Shown: positions 1-10,600 of the stretch, piece by piece
Layout of the letters: each line of letters opens with the position of its first letter
How positions within the stretch are numbered: the stretch's first letter is position 1
NCBI GenBank assembly: GCA_018398805.1
Contig: JAGFBZ010000855.1
Span: 310,001 to 374,000 of the forward strand
Length of the DNA: 64,000 nt
Source of the DNA: Hirundichthys speculiger
Lineage: Eukaryota > Chordata > Actinopteri > Beloniformes > Exocoetidae
Direction of reading: 5' to 3'
Notes under the pieces: generated by a model
Told to the model about the DNA's origin: nothing
What the model saw: the letters and a program-made list of their open reading frames with translations, nothing else
Databases searched by the model: none
Position numbers and translations under genes: made by a program

Positions 1-2540
1 GACTTTGAAGCTGCAATAAAAGGTAAACATGATTTATAATGTCCCTAATTACAGTCATCATCATAGCTTAAATGGAGGTTAGGCCAAATATAGTGTATTT
101 GTAAAATGGTCGGCTTGTAGTTGCTGAACATTTCCACTTGTTCAGTGGAGAAAACTGAATTATGAAGTTTGGATCTTTCTCTTTCTCCCTTCATCAGTCT
201 CTCTGCATATTTCTCAAATATGAGTTAAATATGCGTTTTTTTTTTTTTAGAGTTCCTTATCATCCTTAGAGTTTCTTATCATCTCATTATGACAATAAAA
301 CAGCACTGCACTTTGGCGGTGAATACTCAGCTGGTGACCTAGCTGGTCAAGAACTCCTTGCTTTGGCAAAGCATCAGTTTGGTTGAATTTGAAATAAATT
401 GTTTGCAAAAGTCTTCACCCTATCAGTAAAAGATACTTTAATGAAGCAACCAACAGCTAACAATTAAGAAGCAACTCATGAATTGACATTGATTTTCTAG
501 TAATGTACATTTTTAAAGGTAGGGTAAGAAATTTCTGGACGATGCGCGTGTTATTATTCGAAACACAACATCAACAAAAAAGAGCAAACTCTTCCGACCC
601 CCGCTACAAGCGGAAAGAGCCCCATCATGAACGCACATGTCCAAAGAGAAACCAACTGCTCGAGCACGGACCCTTCCAGTGTCTGTTATTGTTTAGAGCC
701 ATTTCTGTTATGGTTTGGAGGGCAGGCTGCCCCCACTCTGCTTATTTCCATTTCATGGAGCCAGGGCTGTGTATGAAGACAGAATACTCATACGATAGGC
801 AGGCGCTGGACAGTGAGGAGATATTCAGTGAATGTTAAAAAAATGCTAAAAACAGAATCATTCACCTTACCTTTAAAGAAACAAAAAAGTTAAAAAAGCA
901 CCCCCATTAATGAACATGACCAAAGTGATTTATAGAGAAGGATTATATTGTGAAAAATTAGCTACGAAGTCCGATATTAATTAATTTTGTGATGCTAGCT
1001 ATGTGATACCAGAGTCTCTCTGGTGGCTTACTGGTACTCTACAGGGGGCAATCAGCCACAAGATAATGATGAAATAGTGGTTATTTCTTTGTAACAGCAC
1101 TGCTTTTGCATCAGTTGACTTTAGAAAAACAGCATTGATGATTAAATAATTAACAATGAATGGTTCAACCAGGATCAAGTCATGAAGGCAGTTCACTATT
1201 TTTGACTGATTCACAGAACTGCTGCAAAAAAATAAGGAGCTACAAATTTGAATAAGAATTACTGACTTACTCAGAGGTGAGTAGCATATAATATAAATTT
1301 ATATGTGTTCCCTGTTAACTACACAGTCTTCCTAAGAAGCTTAAATCAAAGGCAACACTTGTTTTATAGATTCCCTTTTTATCTGAAAAGTTTCTTTAAT
1401 TCCAGAAGTTCTGCTGCCTTCCACTTGATCTTTTTAGGATTATCATGACCTGACTGACTGAGAATCTAAATGAGGAATACACACCAAGATAGGGAGTTTG
1501 TATCAAAAGGCCCATTTCACATCTGTATATCTCTATTTTCAGTTTAACACCAAAGCATCTTGTTATGTTGATCAGTGTCAAAAACAACCACATGGAATCC
1601 TGTTTGATTTTTAGCTGTATCAGACAGTAAAAAAATAGCTTTCAAAGGGAGTGAATGCTTGTTTTAATCTCTGAGTATCTGATGGACAGAGCAATGCAGA
1701 CAGTTCACTTTTAGAGATGACAACTGACTGGTCTCCATGCACGATTCCCAAATGCCAAAAATACTTATCGTTTTCAGCTCCGGTAAATGGCATGAGGTTT
1801 CATTCTTCTGTTCCTTTCCGTCAAGCAAATGTTTCTGTCTTTGAGACAGAGTTACTGTCCATTTGTTGCAAACCTCAAAGCATTCTGCTGCTGAAAACAG
1901 ATGTTATATGCCTCGCCAACTTTTTGAGGTCGAAACCAAAAACAGCCACAAAGGAAAGAGTTAACAATCAAATGGCTTCCTCTGCCATTTAACTGTCAGT
2001 CTGACACAATGTCCAGGAGCTGCATGCGTCACCTTCTTTCTCCCGTGAATAAAAGCGACAAGTAGGAGAGTAAAAGAGGTTAAGATCATCTGCCAGTGAA
2101 CATCTGCTGAGAAAACCACTGACAGGAAATCCATGAAGTCGAAAATGTTCTGTTTTTGAATTTGAGGGGCAGGAGCAGGGTAATGACATGGAAAAGGGGA
2201 AGTGCACCATGTTTTGAAGTTTGAGTGGCTAACGTCCCAATAAGCGCCTGCCCGCTTCCTCCTTCAAGCGTTAATCCACGGCGGCCTCATTCGTTTCATG
2301 ATTTGCAGGACAGTAAACACCTGAGCGTTTGCTTTGGGGTATTAACAGGTCAAAGGGGCTTTAGGGAAAAGTTGGCAATCTTTGAGCGGAACCTTCCTGC
2401 TTTTCTACTGAGCTATGCTTAAATATTTGTGCCCTTTTAGGTTTGTTTTGATAGAAAATTTCACCTCACAAATCAAACACTGTACATGGTAGTGTCCAAG
2501 AAAAATGCACGCTCCATGAAACAATAATATTCCAGCAAGA
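1..2540. other. Intergenic DNA downstream of gdf10
   Basis: I see no gene, RNA gene or clear repeat family here. Open frames are short and do not resemble known proteins. A stretch at about 536-840 is complex and contains several CpG dinucleotides, with a 111-codon plus-strand frame, but the translation has no recognisable domain. I leave it as unannotated sequence. Confidence 0.5.
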
Positions 2541-2559
2541 ACAGTGGATTAAATTACTT

Positions 2560-3379
2560 TTTATTCTAACTCATAGACAGCTAACTTTTCATAATTTAAA
2601 CAACACACATGTACAAAACACAGTCTCATCTAAAATATAGCAATACATAATCTAGTAACCATGGCAAATTATTTTAACCAAGTTTCACATTCACAATATA
2701 AAAATATTTATGACTTTATTCTAACACTTTTGAAGATTGATGTGGGTGTTTGTGGGTGTAAATGAATTCTAGGTGATCTCACATTTCATTGGATATTTCC
2801 TTTTTATGATATTGTCTGCATTATAACCCCCCAGTCTTTCAAATAAATGAATGCTGCATGTACTGTGGAAGGTACATTTTTAAAGATTATGTAAATTTTG
2901 GAAATATTTCTTAATGCTGCATGCTGCTGTATGAGCTGCCTGATGACTGCTAATGTTTTTATTATTTACAGTCATCATGTTCAAATAAAAACATGAGCAC
3001 TAACTCAGTCTGACCTGGAATTTTCTGTGATTAAAAGGAAAACATCTTAGAAATGCTTCTGCATATGGAACCCTCAATATAATTTCAAACACAGCATGAA
3101 AAAACTACTGGACCTCTTAGGCATGCGGAGCGTGGATTTTACATGTGTTTCTCCTGCCAGCACACTTGCCAGACAATGTCTTTCTTCACGTCTGCTGCCA
3201 CAGGACAGAACCGATGGAAATGATTGCTTTACAGTCCGTTTTCTTTCAGCAATATTGCCTTGTAGAGCGACTTCAGGATCAGGAAGCCGTTTAGCGGATG
3301 TACAGATCTGTACCCATTCGTCCTGTTTTCAGTTTCTCACCACAGCCACGCTGTTTCGCTGTCAGCCTTCACCATCTTC
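2560..3379 (-). other. gdf10: Probable 3' UTR of gdf10
   Basis: This AT-rich stretch follows the gdf10 stop codon on the minus strand. Minus-strand AATAAA polyadenylation hexamers occur at 2958-2963, 2715-2720 and 2560-2565. I chose the most distal as a tentative end, because BMP3/GDF10 transcripts commonly have long 3' UTRs. Without transcript data the true end is uncertain. Confidence 0.35.
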
Positions 3380-3571
3380 CTATCTGCAGGAGCAGGACTG
3401 GACGGACATGTTCGGGTAAACCTTAAGTACTGGGTTTCTGGATTCATCCTGGAAGAGCACGGCCAGAGGACTCATATTTTCTGGGACACAGCAGGGCTCA
3501 GGAACACCAGGGATGATCCCAACAGCTCGCACTATGCTCTGGATGGTGGCGTGGTTGGATGGCCTTGCCAC
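3380..3571 (-). CDS. gdf10: gdf10 exon 3: C-terminal half of the cystine-knot domain
   Basis: The acceptor is ctgccag|GTGGCAAGG. The exon encodes [18 protein letters not shown], then PEPCCVP with the adjacent cysteines, then [15 protein letters not shown] and a TAG stop at 3380-3382. All hallmark residues of the BMP3/GDF10 C-terminus are intact. Intron 2 (3572-3718) is only 147 bases. Confidence 0.96.
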   Translation of the reverse strand: MARPSNHATIQSIVRAVGIIPGVPEPCCVPENMSPLAVLFQDESRNPVLKVYPNMSVQSCSCR

Positions 3572-6500
3572 CTGGCAGAGTTTAAGTGAAGGAGAAGAAT
3601 GCAAATGAAGGAAAATACGTGAAATTAATTTGACAAGCACACTATGGTTACTCAGCATAACTTAATAAGGCAACATGAAATTAAATGAGAAAGTGTAGCT
3701 AGATGTTTGTGCTCCTACCTGTGGCATAGGGAAACCACATGTGCCAGCACAGTAGTAGGCATCAAAGGCTGTGGGAGCTATGACCCACTCACTCCAGCCA
3801 ATGTCTGCAAAATCCACTCTGAGGTTCCTCCTGGAGCAGCCTCTGTTCTGGCTGCTTCCCCACTGTCGCCTCCTGGCCTTCCGCATCGTTTGTTCATCAA
3901 AACTCAGGACAGGTGACTGAGCATTTGTGCTTTCCTTGTGCTTCTTTTCTTCCTTTCCTTCATTTCTCCGCTCATTCTTTCTCCTGTCACCGTTAGCTAT
4001 TGTACGACTGCCTTTGAGTTTTTTCGGAGTGGGATCATCAGTTTTTATCCCCTGTGTTGTTCTTTTTTCTTCTCCAAGAACCTGAGGCTCACGTCTAATA
4101 ATTCCATCTTCCTCGTGGCTCTTTCTCTTCTTTTCTGTTTTAGGCTTGGGTTTGAGCGCAAGGTACCAGTTGCTCTCCAACACCTCGTCTTTCCTGTATC
4201 CGCTGGGCCTGTAGTCAACCTTGGGCAGCTCGTTGTCCTGGATGGGGTTTGACGGCAGGTTTGCATCCCGTCTCAAGCGTCCTTTCAATCCCGGCGAGGA
4301 GTTAGCCCTTTGCAGGAGTTCTCCTCCCTCAATGAATGGATCATATCTCTGAAGGCTTGCTGCCACGCTGTTGGGCTCTGCTAAGGCTTGGTCATTAGCA
4401 TAGAGTAACAGGTAGGGCATGCTCCCAGCTGAGAGGATCTCCTCCATTTTTTTATGGTGCTGCTGCCCTGAGTCCAATTCAACTGACAAAAGCAGCTGGC
4501 CCCTGTCCCGTGCTTCCTTTATGACCTGGGTCACATCTTTCATCTGCCACACCCCTCTCCTGGGGGGGTGGTAGGTCAAATTGCCTAGAAATGACCCCAC
4601 TGACCCAGATCTGGCCTCTGACCCAACAGCGCACGAGTGAAGGATCAAACTGATGGTCGGAGAAGGGTGGATGCCTGCAGAGCGGCAGGATGGGCTCTTG
4701 AAGCGCTTACAGAACCAGGGTTTTGGATGTGGGTGCTTGTCGAGCAGGAAGTGGAATGAGGCAGACAGGATGATTTCTGAGTCCTGGAGGGTTGTAAGGT
4801 TGAGGCGGTACATCTTCCTGTGATCAGTGAAGTCTGCAAAGACAGAAATCAATCAGTCGGTGACAGTCAGGCAGGTGAACAATGCAACAAAGGGCTTTGC
4901 TTTTCATCAGCAAAGTGATGTTTTTTGAAGACCCACATGGAAACAATTGTGGCACTTTGTGTCTCCCATTTACTTCTGTCTTCCTGTTTTGAAGGGATAA
5001 ATTAGCCAAAATTAGTCTATGATTATCTGACTATTATTTGGCTTTTGGGAAATAGTTCTGCTGTTATTAGAAGATAAAAACATTTGCCAGAGTTGGCAAA
5101 GGCAATCAGGAACTGAACCTTATGTGAACTCAGCCATTCAGTAATACGTTTCTCACCGAAAATCTTTAGATAAAATTATAACAATAAAGATTGTCTGAAA
5201 AGGAAATACACAGCGTAAAAGTCGCAAATCTAGAGGAAATGGGTTTGGGTTTGAGCCAAAAGCACTCATCTGTGGTTAATCTTTACCCAAAAGTGGTATA
5301 TTTGAATACATTCCCTTAAAGTGTGTTGCATGACTGAACTGTGTGGCTGGGTTGCAGCTCCATGCCTTGGTAGGATTTCAGAAGAACCCTTAAGAGGAAC
5401 CAGACTGTGGATCTGGCTGGCAGGGACGGAGGGGGCTGAGCAGAGAGCTGCATATTCATGATGAACATTAACTTCAACAGCAGAGTTATTGTTCATTGTA
5501 TGAGAGTTCAGCGGAAGTACGGCGTGACTCAAAAAGATATACATTACCTTGGATTCAGCCTGCATATGGAAGTGCTTACCTCAGTTTCTCTTAAAGCTTC
5601 CCTTTAAGCTTAATACAGTCTGCTCAGACAGCAAGACATAATCAACTGTTTCAACAGGTCTCGCATTGTTGTGAAAAATCTCTTACATCTCTCCTTGGAT
5701 TACACCAAGTTTCTGCAGTAAAAATACACACGTGTTATGATATGCTATCTGAGAACCATGTAGGATATAAATGTCTGTGAGTTGTGTTTATAAAAACAGC
5801 ATCAGAGAGAGGGAGGAACGACTGTGCCTTAAGCCTCTTGACTCCACGATGTGGAGTCAGACACCGATGCCCTGTATAGGCACAACAGGGACACGGAAGC
5901 CATGACAATGACCCTCTGCTGCCTCTAACTGCCACTGAGGTTTCACTTGAGGCCTATTGTATTTTACTGTGGTTGGCTCGCAGGGAATCACCGGCATTCT
6001 GGCGCGGCTGTCTGGAGTAATTGATCAGACTATGCGCACGAGGGGCGCAGCTGCCTCTCCAAACTCAGCGAGCCTGCAGTGTCCTAAAACCATTTAAATG
6101 CATTCTTAGACTGGTCCAAAACAATCATATCTATTTAGAGCTTCAGGCTAAGCCGTGTAGCCTGCTGAGTGCTTATACACTTTTAATAACCATTCACAGA
6201 GAGGATCACGGGACCTTTCTGACTTTTTTTTTTTTTTTTTTTTTTTGCCACGGATTACTGATGCGCTTATGACTCAAAAAGCTATTTTTAATTTCACAAT
6301 GCACGGAATCAATGCAAGCGCGCTCATGCGTGGAGCCTTATCAATCTTCCTCGAATTGTGGACAGGTTGATCACACACCTTGGCTGGTTCTAAAACTCCG
6401 CAGAGTGTTTCCTTCCTTGAGGCGGTTCTCCTTGTTGTATTTCTCGTACAGTCCTGGTACATATGCAGGGAGACCGTGTCCTCATCCCGGCCACTTGTCC

Positions 6501-6600
6501 ACGGATCCGAGGTGAGCTGGAGGAGAGTGCCGTGCGCGGTAACCGGTGCTGCGGCGAGGACGCAGCCCAACATCAGCAGGAACAGGTGCAGGGAAATCAT
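3380..6600 (-). CDS. gdf10: gdf10 (bmp3b), TGF-beta/BMP-family secreted ligand; three coding exons with a frameshift in exon 1
   Basis: Coding exons are 6379-6600, 4719 excluded, i.e. exon 2 is 3719-4833 and exon 3 is 3380-3571. The product starts with a hydrophobic signal peptide ([18 protein letters not shown]). A prodomain follows with GDF10-type motifs such as [20 protein letters not shown] and QDNELP. It ends in a cystine-knot domain with seven cysteines, from [16 protein letters not shown] to [10 protein letters not shown] call GDF10 rather than BMP3 because of [20 protein letters not shown], the RxxR site before QDNELP, and the neighbouring FRMPD2/PTPN20 gene. GDF10/BMP3 ligands are secreted and signal through, or antagonise, type I/II activin/BMP receptors (family knowledge). 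Exon 1 is out of frame between 6452 and 6459 (see findings). As written, translation would stop at 4645 after about 137 residues, without the ligand domain. I cannot tell which teleost copy (a or b) this is. Confidence 0.93.
3719..4833 (-). CDS. gdf10: gdf10 exon 2: prodomain and start of mature ligand
   Basis: The acceptor is tttgcag|ACTTCACTG and the donor is CCACAG|GTAGGA. The exon carries [20 protein letters not shown], a lysine-rich linker ([15 protein letters not shown] and onwards), the KARRRQW segment before the mature region, and the first three ligand cysteines (GCSRR, YYC, GTC). It ends at FPMPQ, the conserved BMP3/GDF10 exon junction. Confidence 0.95.
4834..6378 (-). other. gdf10: gdf10 intron 1
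   Basis: This GT-AG intron of 1,545 bases lies between the prodomain exons. It contains a poly-T run at 6223-6246 and no recognisable gene or mobile element. Confidence 0.85.
6379..6600 (-). CDS. gdf10: gdf10 exon 1: signal peptide and start of prodomain
   Basis: The ATG at 6598-6600 opens a classic signal peptide. The frame reads DEDTVSLHM, matching the family's VxHM. The next family motif, [20 protein letters not shown], is present but in another frame. The exon ends at a CAAG|GTGTGT donor at 6379. Exon 2 needs one incoming base; that holds for the LYEKY frame but not for the signal-peptide frame. The exon is 222 bases, where 220 or 223 would be needed. Confidence 0.88.
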
Positions 6601-6960
6601 TGTCTCTGAACTTGGTATTAAACTCCGAGAGGGAAACAGCACAAAAAGCAAGCAAACAAACAAAACAAAACAAAACAAAAAAACCCCTCAAAACAAATAA
6701 AAAAATCAAGGTCTAAACTATCCCAAGACGCGCCAAAAACAATCCACGGTTGCAAGGTTCTGTTCAAATGTTCCACCTCTGGTCTCTCTCTCCACTCCGT
6801 GCTGGGCGCGCAGCCTCCCTCCTCTGGATCAGACTGCGTGGGTCCTGGATGCTGAGTGGGCTGGTCCGGGCAACAGTTGGAGCTGCTACTTTCACACTTG
6901 TGAGACGGTCAGAGGCTTGAGGGGGTTATACAGGAGCGACGAGTGGCGCTGACGTACACT
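6601..6960 (-). promoter_or_regulatory. gdf10: 5' UTR and likely core promoter of gdf10
   Basis: The sequence upstream of the ATG becomes richer in G, C and CpG than its surroundings (for example GGGCGCGC near 6800). A minus-strand TATAA lies at 6926-6930 (CTGTATAACCC), which would place transcription start near 6900 and give a 5' UTR of about 300 bases. An A-rich tract at 6640-6705 lies in the presumed UTR. The position is inferred only from sequence composition and the TATA-like motif. Confidence 0.4.
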
Positions 6961-7019
6961 CCTGTCAGCCAACGAGGTCTCTGCAGGGGAAAGAGCCAGA
7001 AGAGGAGGTCATGATGCTG

Positions 7020-7077
7020 CCCCCCCCCCCCTTCCACACACACACACACACACACTCTCACTCTCTCTCTCTCTCTG
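7020..7077. repeat. Compound microsatellite poly-C / (CA)n / (CT)n
   Basis: A C run, then CA repeats, then CT repeats lie directly upstream of the gdf10 promoter. The array is likely to vary in length between individuals. Confidence 0.95.
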
Positions 7078-8830
7078 ACGGTGATGATAGAGGATGATGT
7101 TATCTCTCTTTTGTAATTTTGTACGTGTGTAAGAAGGAAGTAAAACTAAACTTGTATTCATCTGAGTGAGCAATAGTCAGACAAAGCATCTGTTGAAAAT
7201 TTAAAAAAAAAGTTTTTGCTTTCTTTCTCCCTTTTTTGGTGGACAAAGTAATTCTAGCTCATAATTTCCAGCCCACCATATTATTTCCAGTAACTGCTTT
7301 TGACATGCTCTCAGTCACACATAATTAGCATAGAAACACCTACAATAATAGTCTGACCAACCACCCAAGGGCTATTGTTAGGACCAGGCTGCACATTTTG
7401 TTCAGTATGTTGCACGTATGAGTGTTTCTCCATCAGTGTGTGAAAAGCCGTGAAAGCTCTGTGTGTGAAAGTGCTGTGCCGCAGATTCTTTTTTTGGGGG
7501 GAGTTTTCTGATTTGATTCATCTGAAACAGTACATGACTTCTGCTGGGTTTGAAACTGGCAGGAGTTTTGTCTGTGGCGTGCATGTATTTCTGTATGTTT
7601 GTGTGCATACGCGTCATTTCCAGTGTGTGTCTCTGGTGTCTGGAGTTCTGTGCCAACAATGCTTGTTTTGTGGAAGTGCTGGTCTCCAGCAGAGAGGCTG
7701 TAACTAGCTGGGCCTCTCAGGTCATTCTCTGCCCGCTACATACACACATGCTCATATGCGCATGCACAGAGAGAGCTACTTAGTACCTTTCTGGCCCCCA
7801 AGGGCCCCACAGGATACTCCCTTTCACTATGTTCCACACCAGCGACAGGTCTTAAATCTGGACTATTCTAAAGATGTTTTTGAAAGTGTGGGTGTGTGCC
7901 CGCTTGGCGTACATGCTTTTTTATTTTTTATTTTTTTGACAGTGTAGAAGTTGGCTCAAGTGGCATGCTTTATGGTTTTGCCATAGGACACAAACACATG
8001 AATGCTTTGCCTGTTCTCATGTGATGGTGACTTACATTCTGTTGAAAAACAAATATGATTAACAGCTGTGGTTATTTATCTGAATACATGCAGTCCTTTT
8101 GATCCACTGAGTTGCATGTCATCTTTCAAAATAAATGATGGGAAAAATCCAGGGAGGATTTAGAATGGCATTTGAGATTGACCACTATGTAAATCAAAAC
8201 CCGTGGCAAAACAATATTGAAAAACACTCTGTTGTTTTATTGGATGTTATAGCATTTAAAACACCATAAAACACCCTATCACTGAGACAACATAGGACTT
8301 TATTGTTGCTCTTGTCCGTGGTAGCACATACAAATAAACAATAGCTCTATACTTAAAACTTTAACAGATATAAGATGAGCGTGAATGTGTGAACAGGGTG
8401 GGAGAATAATAAGGGAGAGTAAAAAGTATACCAACCCGATATAAGGATGAAAATAATTAGTTGCTTTAAGTATTAGAGCATAATAAAAACCTCATCTCGC
8501 TCTTACCAGCTCTTAAAATGAGGTGAATACTTCCTCATGAAGTACAACATGTAACTTATTCCAGCATGTCATTGGTTACTTTGCAACAACCAAGTAAAAA
8601 TACAGAAACAATATAAATGCGCTTTTACAGCTTCCATAGAAATTAAGTAGCAGTCAGATGGTGAGAGATCGATAATGTTGTTCAGAAAACGATTACTACA
8701 AATGATTGCTGTTACCAGCTATTGAATCCTGGGGTTGTATAAAATGTTTCCCACACTGTTTCTGGGTCTCAGCTTAGTTTTTGTAAAAAAGAAAACAAAA
8801 TGATGCGTTTTATTGTATTCTACAATCCAA
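7078..8830. other. Intergenic, no gene recognised
   Basis: Short frames only; none resembles a known protein. Nothing repeat-like is recognisable apart from short GT-rich patches around 7570-7640. Confidence 0.5.
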
Positions 8831-9269
8831 ACACTGCAAATTATTTGGTTCTTACCAAGAAAAAAAAAACCTTACATTTAGAAGCGTTCGATATTTTTTC
8901 TTGTTTTGATAATTACTTTCTTATTTTTAAGTCTCAGTGTAATCTTATATCAAGTAAAACTTTACTTTTTTTGTCTCAAACAGGCAGGGAATCCTAAAAT
9001 GAGACAATTAATACTTAAAATAAGATGTATTATGTTTTTCCTCCTCCTCATCTCCTCTCCTCATCAAAATAAATCTTGTTTCAAGATTCAATAACAAATT
9101 ATACCTTTCTTAAATCTAGAAACAAGTGTCCCTACAATCTTAATTTAAGAAATCTTACCAAGTGAAATTATCTTGCTGCATGGACAGATTTTTATACTTG
9201 TTTTGAGTACCTTTTTCCTTAGTTGTAGTGTTTTTATCTTGTTTGAAGACCCCCCCTTTTTTGCAGTGT
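8831..9269. mobile_element. Palindromic non-autonomous DNA transposon (MITE), ends ACACTGCAAA
   Basis: The left end begins ACACTGCAAA (8831-8840). The right end is its inverse, TTTGCAGTGT, ending at 9269. The interior is made of short inverted blocks around CTTGTTTTGA, AAGTCTCAGTGTAATCTTATATC and TGAGACAATTAATACTT. This layout is familiar from a fish MITE family with ACACTGCAAA ends. There is no coding capacity and no clear target duplication. Confidence 0.6.
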
Positions 9270-10130
9270 AAAAGCTTAAAACTGAAAGAGGGTATCATTT
9301 CTTTTTCAAAAGGATGTAATCCTGGGGAGAAGACACTACAAGTTAAAGCCTGAAGAAAAAAACCATGAAATAACTTTGACCTCAAACCCCAAACATGTAA
9401 GGCAGGGTGAGATTAATAATGGGCATTACCAACAATGATGTTGCTCTCTTTGTCATTACTGAGAAACTACCAGTTTCTCTGAGACTAGATGTACTAAGAT
9501 AAAAAAAGAAGATAAAAAAAAACAGTGAAAAGCCCATCTTTATACATTTCAGTACAACTTTATTGCTTCTGTTTTACATATTTGCACATAAAGTAACAAG
9601 CTATAAGACACAAATGTTGTACTTGCTTACAATATCTTTATGATGTTGATAAAATATTTAAAGAAAAACAAGAAAGCAGTTAAGATTATAACAACATCAG
9701 ATTCTCAATTAAAAAAAAACATAAATCCATCATGTTCACGCTAATTCTGAGCATCTAGTTTCATGATCTTAAGAATCAGAAACAATTCAAGGGAACCAGC
9801 TGTAATTTGTTTAGCACAACTAAGTAAATATATGAATGTATTATTAAAAACTCAGTTCAGTCAAAGTTCCATAATAAGTTTGCTCAATTTAATATTCAAA
9901 TATTCCTGTTCAAATCTCCTCATGACCTGCAATACTAAAGTACATGCATTTAATTCATGTGTCTTCTATTCAGAGACTCTGCACTGACAAGGAATCAAAC
10001 ATACATATACATGTGTATTTATAGGCTGGATTATGTAGTTATAATATGGTTGTCTTTAAATAATACACTGAAGGGTTGACTTGCTCTCAGTGCAAGCTAT
10101 CAATAAGAAAATCTGAGGACTGGCAACCTG
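9270..10130. other. Intergenic, AT-rich, no gene recognised
   Basis: I see only short open frames and A-runs here. Confidence 0.5.
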
Positions 10131-10198
10131 ATGGATGGATGGATGGATGGATGGATGGATGGATGGATGGATGGATGGATGGATGGATGGATGGATGG
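10131..10198. repeat. (ATGG)n microsatellite
   Basis: Seventeen or so near-perfect ATGG units lie about 150 bases from an L2-like tail at 10345-10600; the two often occur together in fish genomes. Confidence 0.97.
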
Positions 10199-10344
10199 TG
10201 GAGTAAATCTTAAATTTGGTCAAACTTAAGATTGCTGTTTAATGGAACATGACTCATCTCTTCTCTTCTTGTCACGTTACTAAAATAAACCATAAAATAA
10301 TTCATATACATATAATATTGTTTGTTCATACATTTTCTCAACTT

Positions 10345-10600
10345 CTTTGCATGATTTATGTTGAGGGTCACAGGGGTGCTGGAGCCTATCCCAGCTGTCA
10401 CAGGGATACACCCAAGATGGGTCGCCAGTCCATCACATGGGCCTATAAAGAGAGAGAAAGCATGCATGCTCTCACACTTACGGACAATTTACAATCATCA
10501 GTCACCCTAATGTACATGCTTTTGGACAGAGGGAGGAAGCCGGAGTAACTGGAGAAAAGCCACCGCAAGCAGACAGCCCCTGGCTGAGATTTAAAAAGGG
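10345..10600 (+). mobile_element. L2-like LINE/SINE tail fragment
   Basis: The stretch contains the familiar fish motifs CTGGAGCCTATCCCAGCTGT, GGTCGCCAGTCCATCACA, CTCACACTTACGGACAATTT and GGAGGAAGCCGGAGTAACTG in the expected order. It is degenerate and non-coding. The exact element name cannot be settled by eye. Confidence 0.65.

Noticed and set aside
503..838. 111-codon plus-strand open frame
   Set aside because: No domain and no promoter or splice evidence.
3380..6600. Identity as bmp3
   Set aside because: The first impression was BMP3, but RAVGIIPG, the [18 protein letters not shown] segment and the FRMPD2/PTPN20 neighbour all point to GDF10 (BMP3B).
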